A stretch of 64,000 nt of DNA from Halogranum amylolyticum (GTDB lineage: Archaea > Halobacteriota > Halobacteria > Halobacteriales > Haloferacaceae): assembly GCF_900110465.1 (NCBI RefSeq), contig NZ_FODV01000001.1, positions 496,001-560,000 of the forward strand. Direction: 5' to 3'. The notes under the pieces are model-generated. The model was not told where the DNA came from. It saw only the letters and a list, made by a program, of their open reading frames with translations, and did not search any database. Each line of letters begins with the position of its first letter. Position 1 is the first letter of the stretch. Shown here in pieces: positions 24,472-33,530 of this stretch. The position numbers were made by a program, and so were the translations under genes.

Positions 24472-24813
24472 CTACTCGTCGTCGGTCTTGCCGGGCCACG
24501 TCACCGACCCCAAAAACGAGACGCCGGTCCGTTCCGCCGCTCGAGAGATCATGTGCGCGCCGGTCGGCACCGTCAGGAACAGGAAGACGATACCGACCAG
24601 CGACGAGAGGCCGGCGCCCCCGGGACCGAAGTACGCGAACCCGGCCAGAAAGATCGCGACCGTGCCGATGGTCGCCGGCTTGCTCGTCGCGTGCATCCGG
24701 TTGTACACGTTCGGGAGCCTCAGCAGGCCGATCGTCCCGACCGTGAGGAAGAACGACCCGACGACGACCAGAGCGACGACGGCCCAGATCCGTACCGTCT
24801 CCAGTGCGACCAT
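24472..24813 (-). CDS. mrpG: Mrp antiporter subunit G
   Basis: 113-residue MnhG/MrpG protein with three spans; TVGTIGLLRLPNVYNRMHATSKPATIG (about residues 25-51) is the family signature. Last gene of the mrp operon. A strong SD (GGAGGTGA) lies 8 bases before ATG 24813, inside a tiny preceding frame that ends TGATG at this start codon. Confidence 0.92.
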   Translation of the reverse strand: MVALETVRIWAVVALVVVGSFFLTVGTIGLLRLPNVYNRMHATSKPATIGTVAIFLAGFAYFGPGGAGLSSLVGIVFLFLTVPTGAHMISRAAERTGVSFLGSVTWPGKTDDE

Positions 24814-24881
24814 CAGCGGTCACCTCCGGCGACCTGTTGGTTCGTCGGGACGATTCCGCCGGGTCGGTGTCGGTGAGTCAT
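24813..24881 (-). CDS. Possible 22-residue coupling ORF between mrpF and mrpG
   Basis: ATG 24881 to TGA encodes MTHRHRPGGIVPTNQQVAGG plus DR; the stop overlaps the mrpG start as TGATG. It fills the only real gap in the operon. It could carry terminating ribosomes to mrpG; the peptide has no similarity I recognise. It may equally be chance. Confidence 0.25.
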   Translation of the reverse strand: MTHRHRPGGIVPTNQQVAGGDR

Positions 24882-24888
24882 GTCGTGA

Positions 24889-25182
24889 TCACTCCTGTGT
24901 GACAATGATGTCGCCTTCGGTGACGAACTTCGCGACCGCGACCGTCGAGAGGAACGCGATGATCGCGAGGACGAGACTGACGGTCACGAAGAGGCCCCGT
25001 CCGGTCTTGATGGCGAACAGAACGGCGATGGCGACGATGTTCGTCGCGATCGCGTCCAGCGCGACCACGCGGTCAGGGATCGTCGGCCCCCGGACCGCGC
25101 GGTAGCCGCAGAACAGATTCAGAAGCGACACGAGAACGATCGCGGCGTCGACGACCGGCACTATCGCTCCCTCAGCGGTCAT
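24889..25182 (-). CDS. mrpF: Mrp antiporter subunit F
   Basis: 97-residue MnhF/MrpF subunit with three spans: an N-terminal span, then RAVRGPTIPDRVVALDAIAT (about residues 32-51), the diagnostic loop, then two more hydrophobic stretches. ATG 25182 lies within the end of mrpE (11-base overlap) and has GAGG upstream; GTG 25191 is an alternative start. Confidence 0.9.
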   Translation of the reverse strand: MTAEGAIVPVVDAAIVLVSLLNLFCGYRAVRGPTIPDRVVALDAIATNIVAIAVLFAIKTGRGLFVTVSLVLAIIAFLSTVAVAKFVTEGDIIVTQE

Positions 25183-25837
25183 CGCCCTCACCCCCCGCGT
25201 TCCCCGCGGTCGACGGCTCGGGCTCCGCCTCGACCCCTTCGTCAGCCTCGGAGACAGCCTGTTCGAGCACGGGATGCGTCTGGTCGGGCGGGTAGACGGC
25301 GAAATCCGGGCTGGGGTCGCCCGCCGATAGCTCCTCGTCGAAGATGGAGAGCGCGTAGTCCTCCCAGTCGCGGATCGGGGCGACGATCTCTTCGGGAGAC
25401 CGCCCGTCGATGACGTGGACGTATAGCGCGTTCTCCGTCGAATCGTAGTCGAGCGTGAGCGAGCCGGGCGTCATCGTGATGCTGTTCGCGATCGTGGTCA
25501 CGCCGAGTTCGGTCTGGACCCGTAGGGGGATGAGAATCACTTCCGGTTCGGTCGGTTTGGAGGGGGCGAGCACGCGGTACGTGACGTCGAGACTGGCGAC
25601 GATCGCCTCCCTGATGAACGTCAGTAGATACAGCACCGCGTACGGGACTCCGCGAGCCGACCGGCGGAGGTCGACGGTGTCCGCGTACAGGCGGCGGAAG
25701 ACGTAGGCCAGGGGAAGTCCGACGGCGAGGCCGACCAGCAGCGCTCCGAGGAGGGGGGCGGGGGCGATCGGCGGCCCCTGGACGAACACCCACAGGACGC
25801 CGAAGAGGGTGCCGATGACCGGCCAACTGCGGGTCAC
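25172..25837 (-). CDS. mrpE: Mrp antiporter subunit E
   Basis: 221-residue MnhE/MrpE subunit. Two or three N-terminal spans are followed by FIREAIVASLDVTYRVL and the soluble part with NSITMTPGSLTLD, the hallmark of the family. The C-terminal tail (residues about 190-221) is extra, acidic and Pro-rich compared with bacterial MrpE of about 160 residues. Start overlaps the mrpD stop by 4 bases. Confidence 0.92.
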   Translation of the reverse strand: MTRSWPVIGTLFGVLWVFVQGPPIAPAPLLGALLVGLAVGLPLAYVFRRLYADTVDLRRSARGVPYAVLYLLTFIREAIVASLDVTYRVLAPSKPTEPEVILIPLRVQTELGVTTIANSITMTPGSLTLDYDSTENALYVHVIDGRSPEEIVAPIRDWEDYALSIFDEELSAGDPSPDFAVYPPDQTHPVLEQAVSEADEGVEAEPEPSTAGNAGGEGDDR

Positions 25838-27441
25838 TTGCCGCCACCCCCGCCGAGACCCACGGCGTCGACGTAGGCCTCGCTATCGACGGCTGCGTTC
25901 GCCGCCGTCTCGGCGAACCGATACATCGGGTCGAACCCCACGCCGACGAGGACGACGACCGCCGCGAGCGCGACGACGACCGTGACCTGCCCCGAGTCGG
26001 TGGCGGCGACCTCGACGGCCGGCGTCCTGGGCCCCCAGAATCCGCCGACCCACACCCGCGTCGTGTACAGGATGGTGAGCACGGCGCCGAGGAGCGACGC
26101 GGCCAGCGCGAGCGCCGACAGCGTGCCGGGACCGAAGCCGATCCCCCGGATCGCCGCGTCGAACGTGAGGAACTTCCCGAAGAACCCGATCAGCGGCGGG
26201 ATGCCGATCAGCGAGAGCAGGCCGACGAGAACGGCCCCCGCGAGTATCGGCGAGCGACCGGCGAGGCCGCCGAGGTTTCGCAGGTCGTCCGTCCCGACCG
26301 CGTCCTTGACGACGGCCGCCGAGAGGAAGAGGAGCCCCTTCGTGAGTGCGTGGTGGAACGCGTACACCAGCGCGGCCGCGATGGCGACCCGGCGGAACGT
26401 CCCCGCGGAGCCGGCGGCCGCGGCGACGGCGATGGGGAGGGCGATGAAGCCGACCTGGCCGACGCTCGAGTACGCGAACACGCCCTCCAGTCGGTCCTGG
26501 CCGACGGCGCCGAACGCGCCGACGACGATGCTCGCTATCGCCATCGCTCCCAGCACCGGAGCGAGGAAGGTGAGCGGCGACGCGCCGGCGATACCGGGCA
26601 CGTCGGCGGAGACTGAGCCGGCGGCGAAGACGGTGAAGTACAGCCGGACCACCGCGTACATGCCCACCTTCTTCGTGACCCCGGCGAACATCGCCGTGAT
26701 GGGCGGCGGGGCGGTGGTGTACGCGGCGGGCACCCAGAACTGGAAGGGGACGAGTCCCGCCTTCAGCGCGAACACCGCGAGCAGCAGGGCCGACAGACCA
26801 ACGACCGGCGCGGGGTCGACGCCGTACGCGGCGGGGTCGGCCAGCCGCCGGGCCATGTCGGCCATGTTGAGCGTTCCCGTCGTGGCGTACAGGCCGCCGA
26901 CGGCCACGAGCATGAGCGCGCTCCCGAAGACGTTCATCACCAGATAGCGGAACGACGCCGCGGTGGCAAGCTCGGTGCCGTAGAAGGCCACGAACACGTA
27001 GCTGACGATCAGCATCACTTCGAACCAGACGAACAGGTTGAACAGGTCGCCGGTGAGGAACGCGCCGCTCACGCCCACCAAGAGCAGGTGGAACAGGGGG
27101 TGGTAGTAGACGCGCTGGTTCTCGGCGGTCATGTACCGAATTGAGAATAGCATCGACGCGAGCCCGAGGCTCGCGGCGATAGTCAGCATGAATGCCGAGA
27201 GCCCGTCGAGGACGAGCGTGATCCCGAACGGCGCGGGCCAGTTGCCAATCTGGTAGACCGCTACCCCGGGAGCCGCCGGGCCGAGAACGACTGTCCAGAC
27301 GGAGCCGACGACCGCCGCGACGTACCCAACGGCGCCGGTGACGCTCGCGGCGACCTGAATCGGGGGCCACTCGCGGAGCACGAGCGTGAGCACGGTGGTT
27401 ACGAGCGCGGCCAACAGCGGCGCGATGACGTGCCAGCTCAT
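25834..27441 (-). CDS. mrpD: Mrp antiporter subunit D (proton-translocating NuoN-like)
   Basis: 535-residue membrane subunit homologous to complex I NuoL/M/N, with about fourteen spans. Key proton-path features visible are the Glu in LFVWFEVMLI (about residue 137), the Lys in LKAGLVPFQFW (about 219) and Lys in the HHALTKGLLFL segment (about 336). The ATG overlaps the mrpC stop (ATGA). The open frame extends further upstream only as a shadow of mrpC. Confidence 0.94.
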   Translation of the reverse strand: MSWHVIAPLLAALVTTVLTLVLREWPPIQVAASVTGAVGYVAAVVGSVWTVVLGPAAPGVAVYQIGNWPAPFGITLVLDGLSAFMLTIAASLGLASMLFSIRYMTAENQRVYYHPLFHLLLVGVSGAFLTGDLFNLFVWFEVMLIVSYVFVAFYGTELATAASFRYLVMNVFGSALMLVAVGGLYATTGTLNMADMARRLADPAAYGVDPAPVVGLSALLLAVFALKAGLVPFQFWVPAAYTTAPPPITAMFAGVTKKVGMYAVVRLYFTVFAAGSVSADVPGIAGASPLTFLAPVLGAMAIASIVVGAFGAVGQDRLEGVFAYSSVGQVGFIALPIAVAAAAGSAGTFRRVAIAAALVYAFHHALTKGLLFLSAAVVKDAVGTDDLRNLGGLAGRSPILAGAVLVGLLSLIGIPPLIGFFGKFLTFDAAIRGIGFGPGTLSALALAASLLGAVLTILYTTRVWVGGFWGPRTPAVEVAATDSGQVTVVVALAAVVVLVGVGFDPMYRFAETAANAAVDSEAYVDAVGLGGGGGK

Positions 27442-27782
27442 CCCATCCACTCCGTGACGTCCATGGTCTCGTTCTCCTCGTAGGCGCGGTACGACAGGAC
27501 GAGCGCCAGCGCGGTCGTCCCGAAGCTGATGACGATGGCGGTCAAGACGAGCGCCTGCACCACCGGGTCCGCGACCTCGGGGACCTCGCCGCCGTGGTGT
27601 CCGAGAACCGGCACGAGGTCGCTGGTCCCCTCCTCGACGCCGCCCATCGCGATCAGGTAGACGAACGTGGCCTGAGAGATGGCGGCGATTCCCAGGACGA
27701 CCCGTATCAGGTCCCGCCGCAACAGCAGGAACGTCCCGACGGCGAACAACCCGCCGACCACGACGGCCAGGACGACGCTCAT
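27438..27782 (-). CDS. mrpC: Mrp antiporter subunit C (NuoK-like)
   Basis: 114-residue subunit with three spans, homologous to NuoK. LLLRRDLIRVVLGIAAISQA (about residues 18-37) and PVVQALVLTAIVISFGTTAL (about 72-91) are typical; the loop between contains HHGGEVPEV. Starts at ATG 27782, 52 bases after mrpB. Confidence 0.93.
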   Translation of the reverse strand: MSVVLAVVVGGLFAVGTFLLLRRDLIRVVLGIAAISQATFVYLIAMGGVEEGTSDLVPVLGHHGGEVPEVADPVVQALVLTAIVISFGTTALALVLSYRAYEENETMDVTEWMG

Positions 27783-27834
27783 CGGTCGTCACCTCCGGGT
27801 CGGACGCGGACGGACGGCGCCCCTCTGGTCCGAC

Positions 27835-28299
27835 TCATTCGGCGCTCACCACCGAGACGACCGTCAGGATGCTGCCGACGACGACGAGGTATACGCCCAG
27901 GTCGAACACGAGCGCGCTGGCGAGTTCGATGTCGTGATAGATCGGGACGCCGCCGAGGTGGACGTACGTCTGCGTCAGGAACGGGTCGCCGACGACGATT
28001 CCGGCGACGCCGCTCCCGAGGACGACCACCAGACCCGTGATCAACGCGCGGCGGTAGGCGGTGACCATGCGGTGGCCGTACACGCTGGCTCCGGGGTCGA
28101 CCTCCCTGTCGAGCACTTCCGACTCCAGGTAGTCGAGGTCGTAGGCGACGTAGATGAGCACGAACGCCGTCGTGGTGAGGACGCCGCCGATGAACCCCCC
28201 GCCGGGGAGGTTGTGGCCCTGGAGGAACAGCCAGATCGAGAGGACGAGGACGATGGGGACGGTTACGCGGACCGTCGTCTGCATGATCGTCGTCGTCAC
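27835..28299 (-). CDS. mrpB: Mrp antiporter subunit B
   Basis: 154-residue MnhB/MrpB subunit with four spans. FLQGHNLPGGGFIGGVLTTTA (about residues 29-49) is the diagnostic motif. GTG 28299 overlaps the mrpA stop as GTGA and is preferred for coupling; ATG 28284, five codons inside, is possible. Confidence 0.9.
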   Translation of the reverse strand: MTTTIMQTTVRVTVPIVLVLSIWLFLQGHNLPGGGFIGGVLTTTAFVLIYVAYDLDYLESEVLDREVDPGASVYGHRMVTAYRRALITGLVVVLGSGVAGIVVGDPFLTQTYVHLGGVPIYHDIELASALVFDLGVYLVVVGSILTVVSVVSAE

Positions 28300-30689
28300 G
28301 ACGAATCGTCCCCCTCGAAGATCGGGTCGGCGTCGCGGTCGGCCACGGACTCCCCGCGCGCTCGCATCATCACGAGCACGAGGATGGCGATGGCGGCCGT
28401 CGCGACGACCAGCAGTTCGCCCAGCGTGTCGAACGCCCGGAAGTCCACGAGGATGACATTGACGATGTTCGCACCGCCGCCGCCCGGGACCGCCTGCTCC
28501 GTGTAGTAGGTGGCGATGCTCGTCGGGTCGGCGCCGGGACCGGGCGCGGTCAGGAGGACGGACGTGAACGCCATCGCGCCCACCAGAACCGACACGCCCG
28601 CGTCGCGGGCGAGTACGAACCGTCGAACGTCCGAGTAGAAGGACGGCAGTCGCTGGAGGACGAGCAGGAAGATCAGGAGCACGAGCGTCTCGACGACCAG
28701 TTGCGTGAGCGCCAGGTCCGGCGCGCTCGCGAGGATGAAGAAGATGGCGAGCATGAATCCGAGGATGGACAGCGTGAGAATGCCGGCGAGGTGGGAGGAG
28801 GCGACGGGAACCGCCACGGCGGCGAGGAGGGCCGTCGTCAACACGACGGCGACCGCCGTCGGCACGCCCAGGCCGTCGATTCCGAGAGTCCCACTGGTCG
28901 TGGCGAAGCCGGCCAGCGCGAGCAGACTCCCGGTCGCCGCCACCCACGTCAGGTACGTCCGTAGGACCCCGTTGTGGACGAGCGGACCGAACCGAGCGCT
29001 GGTCGCCTCCGCCGTCGAGACGGCCCAGTCGTACCAGCCGCGGGGCCGCACGGGGACCGGAGCGTCGACGCCGCGTCCGATGGCCGCCCCGAGACGCCCT
29101 GCGAACGGGTACGCTGCGGCCCCGCCCAGGACGGCGACGGCGGACATCGCGACCGGGGGCGTGAGGTGGGTCGGTAGTCCGATTTCGAGATTCGCCTCGC
29201 CGACCGCGGTGGCGTCGATGGCCCCCTGGACGATAACGTCGACCGCCAGTTGCGGCGCGACGCTGACGACGGCCGCCGCGGCGGCCAACACGGCGGGCGG
29301 CGCCACCAGCGCGACGGGGGGACGGTGAACCTCCGCCTTCGGCGCTCGGCGCTCGCCGAAGAACATCGCGAGGAACTTCAGCGAGTAGACGACGGTGAAC
29401 ACGCTCGCGACCGTCGCAACGGCGGGGTACAGCCAGGCGAGACCCCCAGCCTTGTGAGCCACTTCGTACGCCGCCTCGAACAGCAACTCCTTCGAGTAGA
29501 ACCCGTTGAACGGGGGGATACCGGCCATGCTCAGCGCGGCGACCCCGGCCACGACGGCCGTTACGGGGAGGTCCCGCCAGAGCCCCCCAAGGTCGTCGAG
29601 GTCGCGGCTGCCGGCCTCGTGGGCGACGATTCCCGCGACGAGGAACAGCGGCGCCTTGAACAGCGCGTGGTTGAGGAGATGGAACGCGCCCGCCTCGCCG
29701 CCGTAGACGATGTCGAAACCGAAGCCCGCGACCATCAGCCCGAGGTGGCTCGCCGTCGAGTAGGCGAGAAGCTCCTTGATGTCGGTCGAGGTCACCGCCA
29801 ATAGCGCCCCGACCGTCATCGTCAGAAGTCCGAGCGTCGCGACGAGCAGCACCCACTCGGGACTCATCAGCAGGGGGCGCAGGCGGCCGACGAAGTAGAC
29901 GCCCACCTTGACCATCGTCGCGGAGTGGAGGAAGGCGGAGACGGGCGTCGGAGCGACCATGGCGTTCGGGAGCCAGAAGTGCAGCGGCACCTGCGCGGAT
30001 TTGGCGGCCGCGGCGATGACGACGAGGACGAGCGCCGGCACGAACAGCCCCAACTCGCGCAGGGCGGTGCGCATCGCCTCCCCGTTCGCGAGCATCGCGG
30101 TCAGGTCGAAGGTCACGCCGCCGAGGGCGCCCCGCGCCGCCACCGAGAGCGCGAGTAGGCCGGCGAGCAGACACAGGCCGCCGCCGACGGTCACGAGCAT
30201 GGCCATCCGCGCCGAGTAACGCGACTCGGCGTCGTCGGTGTGGTGGCCGATGAGCAGGAACGAACAGACGCTGGTCAGCTCCCAAAACAGGAATATCAAC
30301 AGGAGATCGGAGGCGAGCGCGACGCCGAGTATCGAACCCATGAACGCCAGCAGGGCCGCGTAGTAGCGCGCCAGGCCGTCCTCGCCGCGCATGTACCGCG
30401 CCGAGTAGACGAACACGAGAACGCCGATGCCGCTGGCCAGGAGCGCGAACAGCAGCCCCCAGCCGTCGACGGTGAACTGGACGCCCACGTCGAGGGCGGG
30501 GATCCACGACGCCCTGACGGTGCCGTAGCTGTCGGCCTGCGTCACCAGAAGCCCGAAGCTCGCCGCCGCGACGAGGGCCCCCGCGTAGCCGATCCGTTCA
30601 CCGAGAACGCGATGCAGAAGCGGTGAGAGGACCGCGGCGATGAAGGGAAGCGTGACGATAGCCGTAACGACTGTGAGATTTGGTGCCAT
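28296..30689 (-). CDS. mrpA: Mrp antiporter subunit A (NuoL-like with MbhD/MbhE-type C terminus)
   Basis: 797-residue large subunit of the Mrp Na+/H+ antiporter. Residues 1 to about 500 are NuoL-like with FLFWELTSVCSFLLIG (Glu near 139) and KSAQVPLHFWLPNAM (Lys about 227); about 620-700 is a DUF4040/MbhD-like region (SAPDLALTQLVVETLVLLIF) and the last 90 residues MbhE-like (VNVILVDFRAFDTLGE). First gene of mrpABCDEFG, all on the minus strand with overlaps, so the complete complex is encoded. Expected role: Na+ extrusion against H+ at high pH or salt. No clear TATA box before ATG 30689. Confidence 0.94.
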   Translation of the reverse strand: MAPNLTVVTAIVTLPFIAAVLSPLLHRVLGERIGYAGALVAAASFGLLVTQADSYGTVRASWIPALDVGVQFTVDGWGLLFALLASGIGVLVFVYSARYMRGEDGLARYYAALLAFMGSILGVALASDLLLIFLFWELTSVCSFLLIGHHTDDAESRYSARMAMLVTVGGGLCLLAGLLALSVAARGALGGVTFDLTAMLANGEAMRTALRELGLFVPALVLVVIAAAAKSAQVPLHFWLPNAMVAPTPVSAFLHSATMVKVGVYFVGRLRPLLMSPEWVLLVATLGLLTMTVGALLAVTSTDIKELLAYSTASHLGLMVAGFGFDIVYGGEAGAFHLLNHALFKAPLFLVAGIVAHEAGSRDLDDLGGLWRDLPVTAVVAGVAALSMAGIPPFNGFYSKELLFEAAYEVAHKAGGLAWLYPAVATVASVFTVVYSLKFLAMFFGERRAPKAEVHRPPVALVAPPAVLAAAAAVVSVAPQLAVDVIVQGAIDATAVGEANLEIGLPTHLTPPVAMSAVAVLGGAAAYPFAGRLGAAIGRGVDAPVPVRPRGWYDWAVSTAEATSARFGPLVHNGVLRTYLTWVAATGSLLALAGFATTSGTLGIDGLGVPTAVAVVLTTALLAAVAVPVASSHLAGILTLSILGFMLAIFFILASAPDLALTQLVVETLVLLIFLLVLQRLPSFYSDVRRFVLARDAGVSVLVGAMAFTSVLLTAPGPGADPTSIATYYTEQAVPGGGGANIVNVILVDFRAFDTLGELLVVATAAIAILVLVMMRARGESVADRDADPIFEGDDSS

Positions 30690-30845
30690 CGATGTTCGTC
30701 GATATCGGCCGAGACTCGAGTTCCGGCACGATTGAGTGTCGGCCTTTGCGGGACTATCGAATCCGGTTGCAAAGTACCTGTTGACCGTCGTCGGACCGTG
30801 ATAGCCTGTTACAAGCTACCGTCCCGCGGTCATCGGCGCTCACTG

Positions 30846-31159
30846 GTCGACGAACTCGGACTGGAGAGCGAGGTCGATATCGGATTTAGAGAGGCGCCCG
30901 ACCCGGACATCGTCTACGGGCCGTACGTCACCGACGAGGACGACCCGCTGGTGACCGCGCTATCGGCGTCGACCCCGCGTACGGCTACTTCTCCAGCGTC
31001 GGCGACTTCAACTACCTCGGCGACCGCGCGGACCTGCCGACGGTCATCCTCGGCCTCGACGGCGAGAACATCCACGGGGCGGGCGAGTTTGTCTACACCG
31101 ACGAGGTGGTCGAGGTGGCCGATATCGTGACCGAGGCCGCGGTCCGGTTCTGCGGGTGA
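30846..31159 (+). pseudogene. Decayed C-terminal copy of the M20 peptidase
   Basis: Reads LVDELGLESEVDIGFREAPD then, after a 22-base deletion near 30963, resumes in another frame as GVDPAYGYFSSVGDFNYLGD and ends ADIVTEAAVRFCG plus TGA. It matches the last 110 residues of the peptidase at 22609-23817, at roughly 80% nucleotide identity in its first part and near 90% later by eye. No N-terminal two-thirds exist. 30690-30845 shows nothing else. Confidence 0.8.
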
Positions 31160-31177
31160 GGGGGACGAAGGAGAGCG

Positions 31178-31822
31178 TCAACCCTCGTTCAGCGGGTCCG
31201 AGAGCGCCTCCTCGATGTCGACGTCGCCCGAGAGCATCTCGAAGGTGACGCCGTAGGTGGCCTCCTCTTCGAGGGCGGCGAGGAGCGTCTGCGCCACGTC
31301 GACGCGGGGCACGTCACCGTCCCGCCGGTCGATGCTCTCGCCCGTCCGGATCCGACCGGTCCCCTCCTCGTTGGTCAGGGCGCCCGGGCGGACGACGGTG
31401 GACGTCAGGTCGCTCTCGCGGAGGCGTTCGTCCGCCTCGGCCTTCGCCCGCAGGTACTCTCTGAGCGCCTCCGGGGAGTCCTCGGGCGCGTCGGCGTTCA
31501 TCGCGCTGAGCATGACGAACCGGTCGACGCCGGCGGACTCGCATGCCTCCATCAGGTTCACCGCGCCGTCGCGGTCGACCCCCCACACGTCGTCGCCGCC
31601 CGACCCCGCGGCGAAGATGACGGCGTCACAGCTCTCGACGGCGCGGGAGACGTCCTCGGGTTCGGTGAGGTCCGCGTGGACCGCCTCGATGCCGAGTTCC
31701 TCGATGTCCGAGAGTTGGTCCTCCGCACGGACCATCCCGACGCCGTCGTGGTCGCTCTCGCCGAGGAGTTCCGACGCGTGCTGTCCGACCTGCCCGTGAG
31801 CACCGGCTAGAAGTACGCGCAT
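31178..31822 (-). CDS. NAD(P)H-binding atypical SDR
   Basis: 214-residue Rossmann protein of the NAD(P)-binding/NmrA-like atypical SDR family: LLAGAHGQVGQHASELL at the N terminus (GxxGxxG), VIFAAGSGGDD near residue 70, and YLRAKAEAD with a Tyr-x3-Lys-like spacing near 125. PGALTNEEGTGRI is typical of the YwnB/HSCARG-like group. The in-frame extension upstream of ATG 31822 has no homology. It is convergent with the M20 fragment and lies inside the duplicated block. Confidence 0.8.
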   Translation of the reverse strand: MRVLLAGAHGQVGQHASELLGESDHDGVGMVRAEDQLSDIEELGIEAVHADLTEPEDVSRAVESCDAVIFAAGSGGDDVWGVDRDGAVNLMEACESAGVDRFVMLSAMNADAPEDSPEALREYLRAKAEADERLRESDLTSTVVRPGALTNEEGTGRIRTGESIDRRDGDVPRVDVAQTLLAALEEEATYGVTFEMLSGDVDIEEALSDPLNEG

Positions 31823-31987
31823 CGTGTTCGACCACGTTCGGTCGGCGCGGCCAAGACGCTGTCGCCCCCGGAAGTGCGAGATCGCTCGTGGACCGCCGCC
31901 GGATTCCTGTTGAACGGCATCCCCGGAGGGGGACCCGCTCGGCGGGTTCACGCCGGAGGCGATGCCATAGTCGTATCTGATTCTTCA

Positions 31988-32024
31988 CTCACCGGCGGCC
32001 TCTCAGAACGCTCTTGCCGGTGAG
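31988..32024. repeat. Inverted repeat in the 31.8-32.2 kb gap
   Basis: CTCACCGGC and GCCGGTGAG form a perfect 9-bp stem with a 19-base spacer. It lies 17 bp before copy 2 of the 76-bp repeat. Apart from these two elements, the 413-bp gap 31823-32235 shows no gene. Confidence 0.45.
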
Positions 32025-32040
32025 TCCGATATCGCCGCAC

Positions 32041-32116
32041 GGCCGAGGACGAGGGCACCGCTCCGAACCGGACTCGGCACCCGGTGGTGACGAGCCCTAT
32101 GAGTGGCGAGGCCGAC
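32041..32116 (+). repeat. 76-bp direct repeat, copy 2
   Basis: Partner of 23878-23953 with three differences. Here it follows the M20 fragment by 882 bp, with the SDR gene between, whereas copy 1 follows the intact peptidase by 60 bp. Confidence 0.8.
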
Positions 32117-32235
32117 CACTCCGGTCCCGGCAGATCTCTCTCAGGACGGATCAGTCATAGACACGGTACGTGTTGTCGAATGACGATTTTTCCGGCCAAG
32201 TTACCTAAGGGTCGTTGGCGTGTCAGCCACAGTCG

Positions 32236-33504
32236 ATGGTCGAACCCTACGTCGTCGGCCTCGCTGTACTGGGAGTCGTCGTCATCGCGGCCGCAGTTCT
32301 GCCGGAACTATTGGCAGAGCGAGTTCTCTCCCCACCGTTGTTCTTCGTCGCCATCGGGGCGATCGTCTTCTCGCTGCCGCTCGGTCTCCCCGACCCGGAC
32401 CCGTTGGCGTACGGTGACATCACCGAGAAACTCGCGGAGTTCGTCGTCATCGCCTCGCTGATGGGTGCCGGGCTGAAGATCGACCGGCCGTTCTCGGTAC
32501 GGACGTGGTCGACGACCTGGCGACTGTTGGTGGTGACGATGCCGCTCACGATCGGCGTAGCGGCGGTTCTCGGCTGGTGGGCGGTCGGATTCGTCCCTGC
32601 GACGGCGCTCCTCCTCGGGGCGGTTATCGCACCGACCGACCCCGTGTTGGCTTCCGACGTGCAGGTCGGCCCGCCGGGCGAGGGAAAAGAGGCCGCAGAC
32701 GAGGAGTACGACGAACGGGAGCACGAGCACGAGGTCCGGTTCGGACTCACCTCCGAGGCGGGACTGAACGACGGGCTGGCGTTCCCGTTCACGTACGCCG
32801 CGATTCTCGTCGCCGGATCGGGGTTCGCCGGGACGGACTGGGTCAGCAAGTGGGGCGGGATGTACGTCGGATACAAGATCGCCGTCGGCGTCGTGATGGG
32901 TCTCTTTCTCGGCTACCTACTGGCGAAGTTGCTCTTCGGGTTTTCACCGGTGACGCGGCTCGCAGAGGCGGTGGAGGGGACCGAAGCGCTCGGCGGTACT
33001 CTCCTGATCTACGGCGTGACGGAGCTGGTCCAGGGGTACGGGTTCATCGCCGTCTTCGTAGCTGCGCTCGTCATCAGACACTACGAACGTACGCACGACT
33101 ACAACCAGGCGCTCCACGACTTCTCGGAGGTGACGGAGCGACTCGCGATGGCGGTCGTGCTCACGCTGTTCGGTGGTGCGCTCGTGACCGGGCTGTTGGC
33201 ACCGCTAACCTGGGAACTGGTGGCCGTCGGACTGGCGCTGGTGTTCGTCCTCCGACCGCTCGCGGGAACGATCGGTCTCCTCGGTTCGCCGATTCAGTGG
33301 GACGAACGGGCGACGATCGCGTTCTTCGGCATCCGGGGCATCGGGTCGTTCTACTATCTCGCCTACGCGCTCAACGAGGAGACGTTCGGGCAGTCGGAGA
33401 CCATCTGGGCGCTCGTCGGGTTCGTCGTCCTCGTGTCGGTCGTCGTCCACGGTATCGTCGCCACACCGGTTCTCGAACGACTGTCCCGACAGGGTGACGC
33501 GTAG
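32236..33504 (+). CDS. CPA1-type cation:proton antiporter
   Basis: 422-residue antiporter of the NhaP-like CPA1 group with about twelve spans. GAVIAPTDPVLASDVQVG (about residues 131-148) contains the family TDP motif and SEAGLNDGLAFPFTY (about 174-188) the ND ion-binding pair. Between them is an acidic cytoplasmic loop (EGKEAADEEYDEREHEHE). FFGIRGIGSFYYLAYAL near residue 363 is the conserved late-helix segment. Na+ or K+ exchange cannot be separated from sequence. Confidence 0.87.
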   Translation: MVEPYVVGLAVLGVVVIAAAVLPELLAERVLSPPLFFVAIGAIVFSLPLGLPDPDPLAYGDITEKLAEFVVIASLMGAGLKIDRPFSVRTWSTTWRLLVVTMPLTIGVAAVLGWWAVGFVPATALLLGAVIAPTDPVLASDVQVGPPGEGKEAADEEYDEREHEHEVRFGLTSEAGLNDGLAFPFTYAAILVAGSGFAGTDWVSKWGGMYVGYKIAVGVVMGLFLGYLLAKLLFGFSPVTRLAEAVEGTEALGGTLLIYGVTELVQGYGFIAVFVAALVIRHYERTHDYNQALHDFSEVTERLAMAVVLTLFGGALVTGLLAPLTWELVAVGLALVFVLRPLAGTIGLLGSPIQWDERATIAFFGIRGIGSFYYLAYALNEETFGQSETIWALVGFVVLVSVVVHGIVATPVLERLSRQGDA

Positions 33505-33530
33505 CGTCGGCGACGTTTGAACCGACCCCC

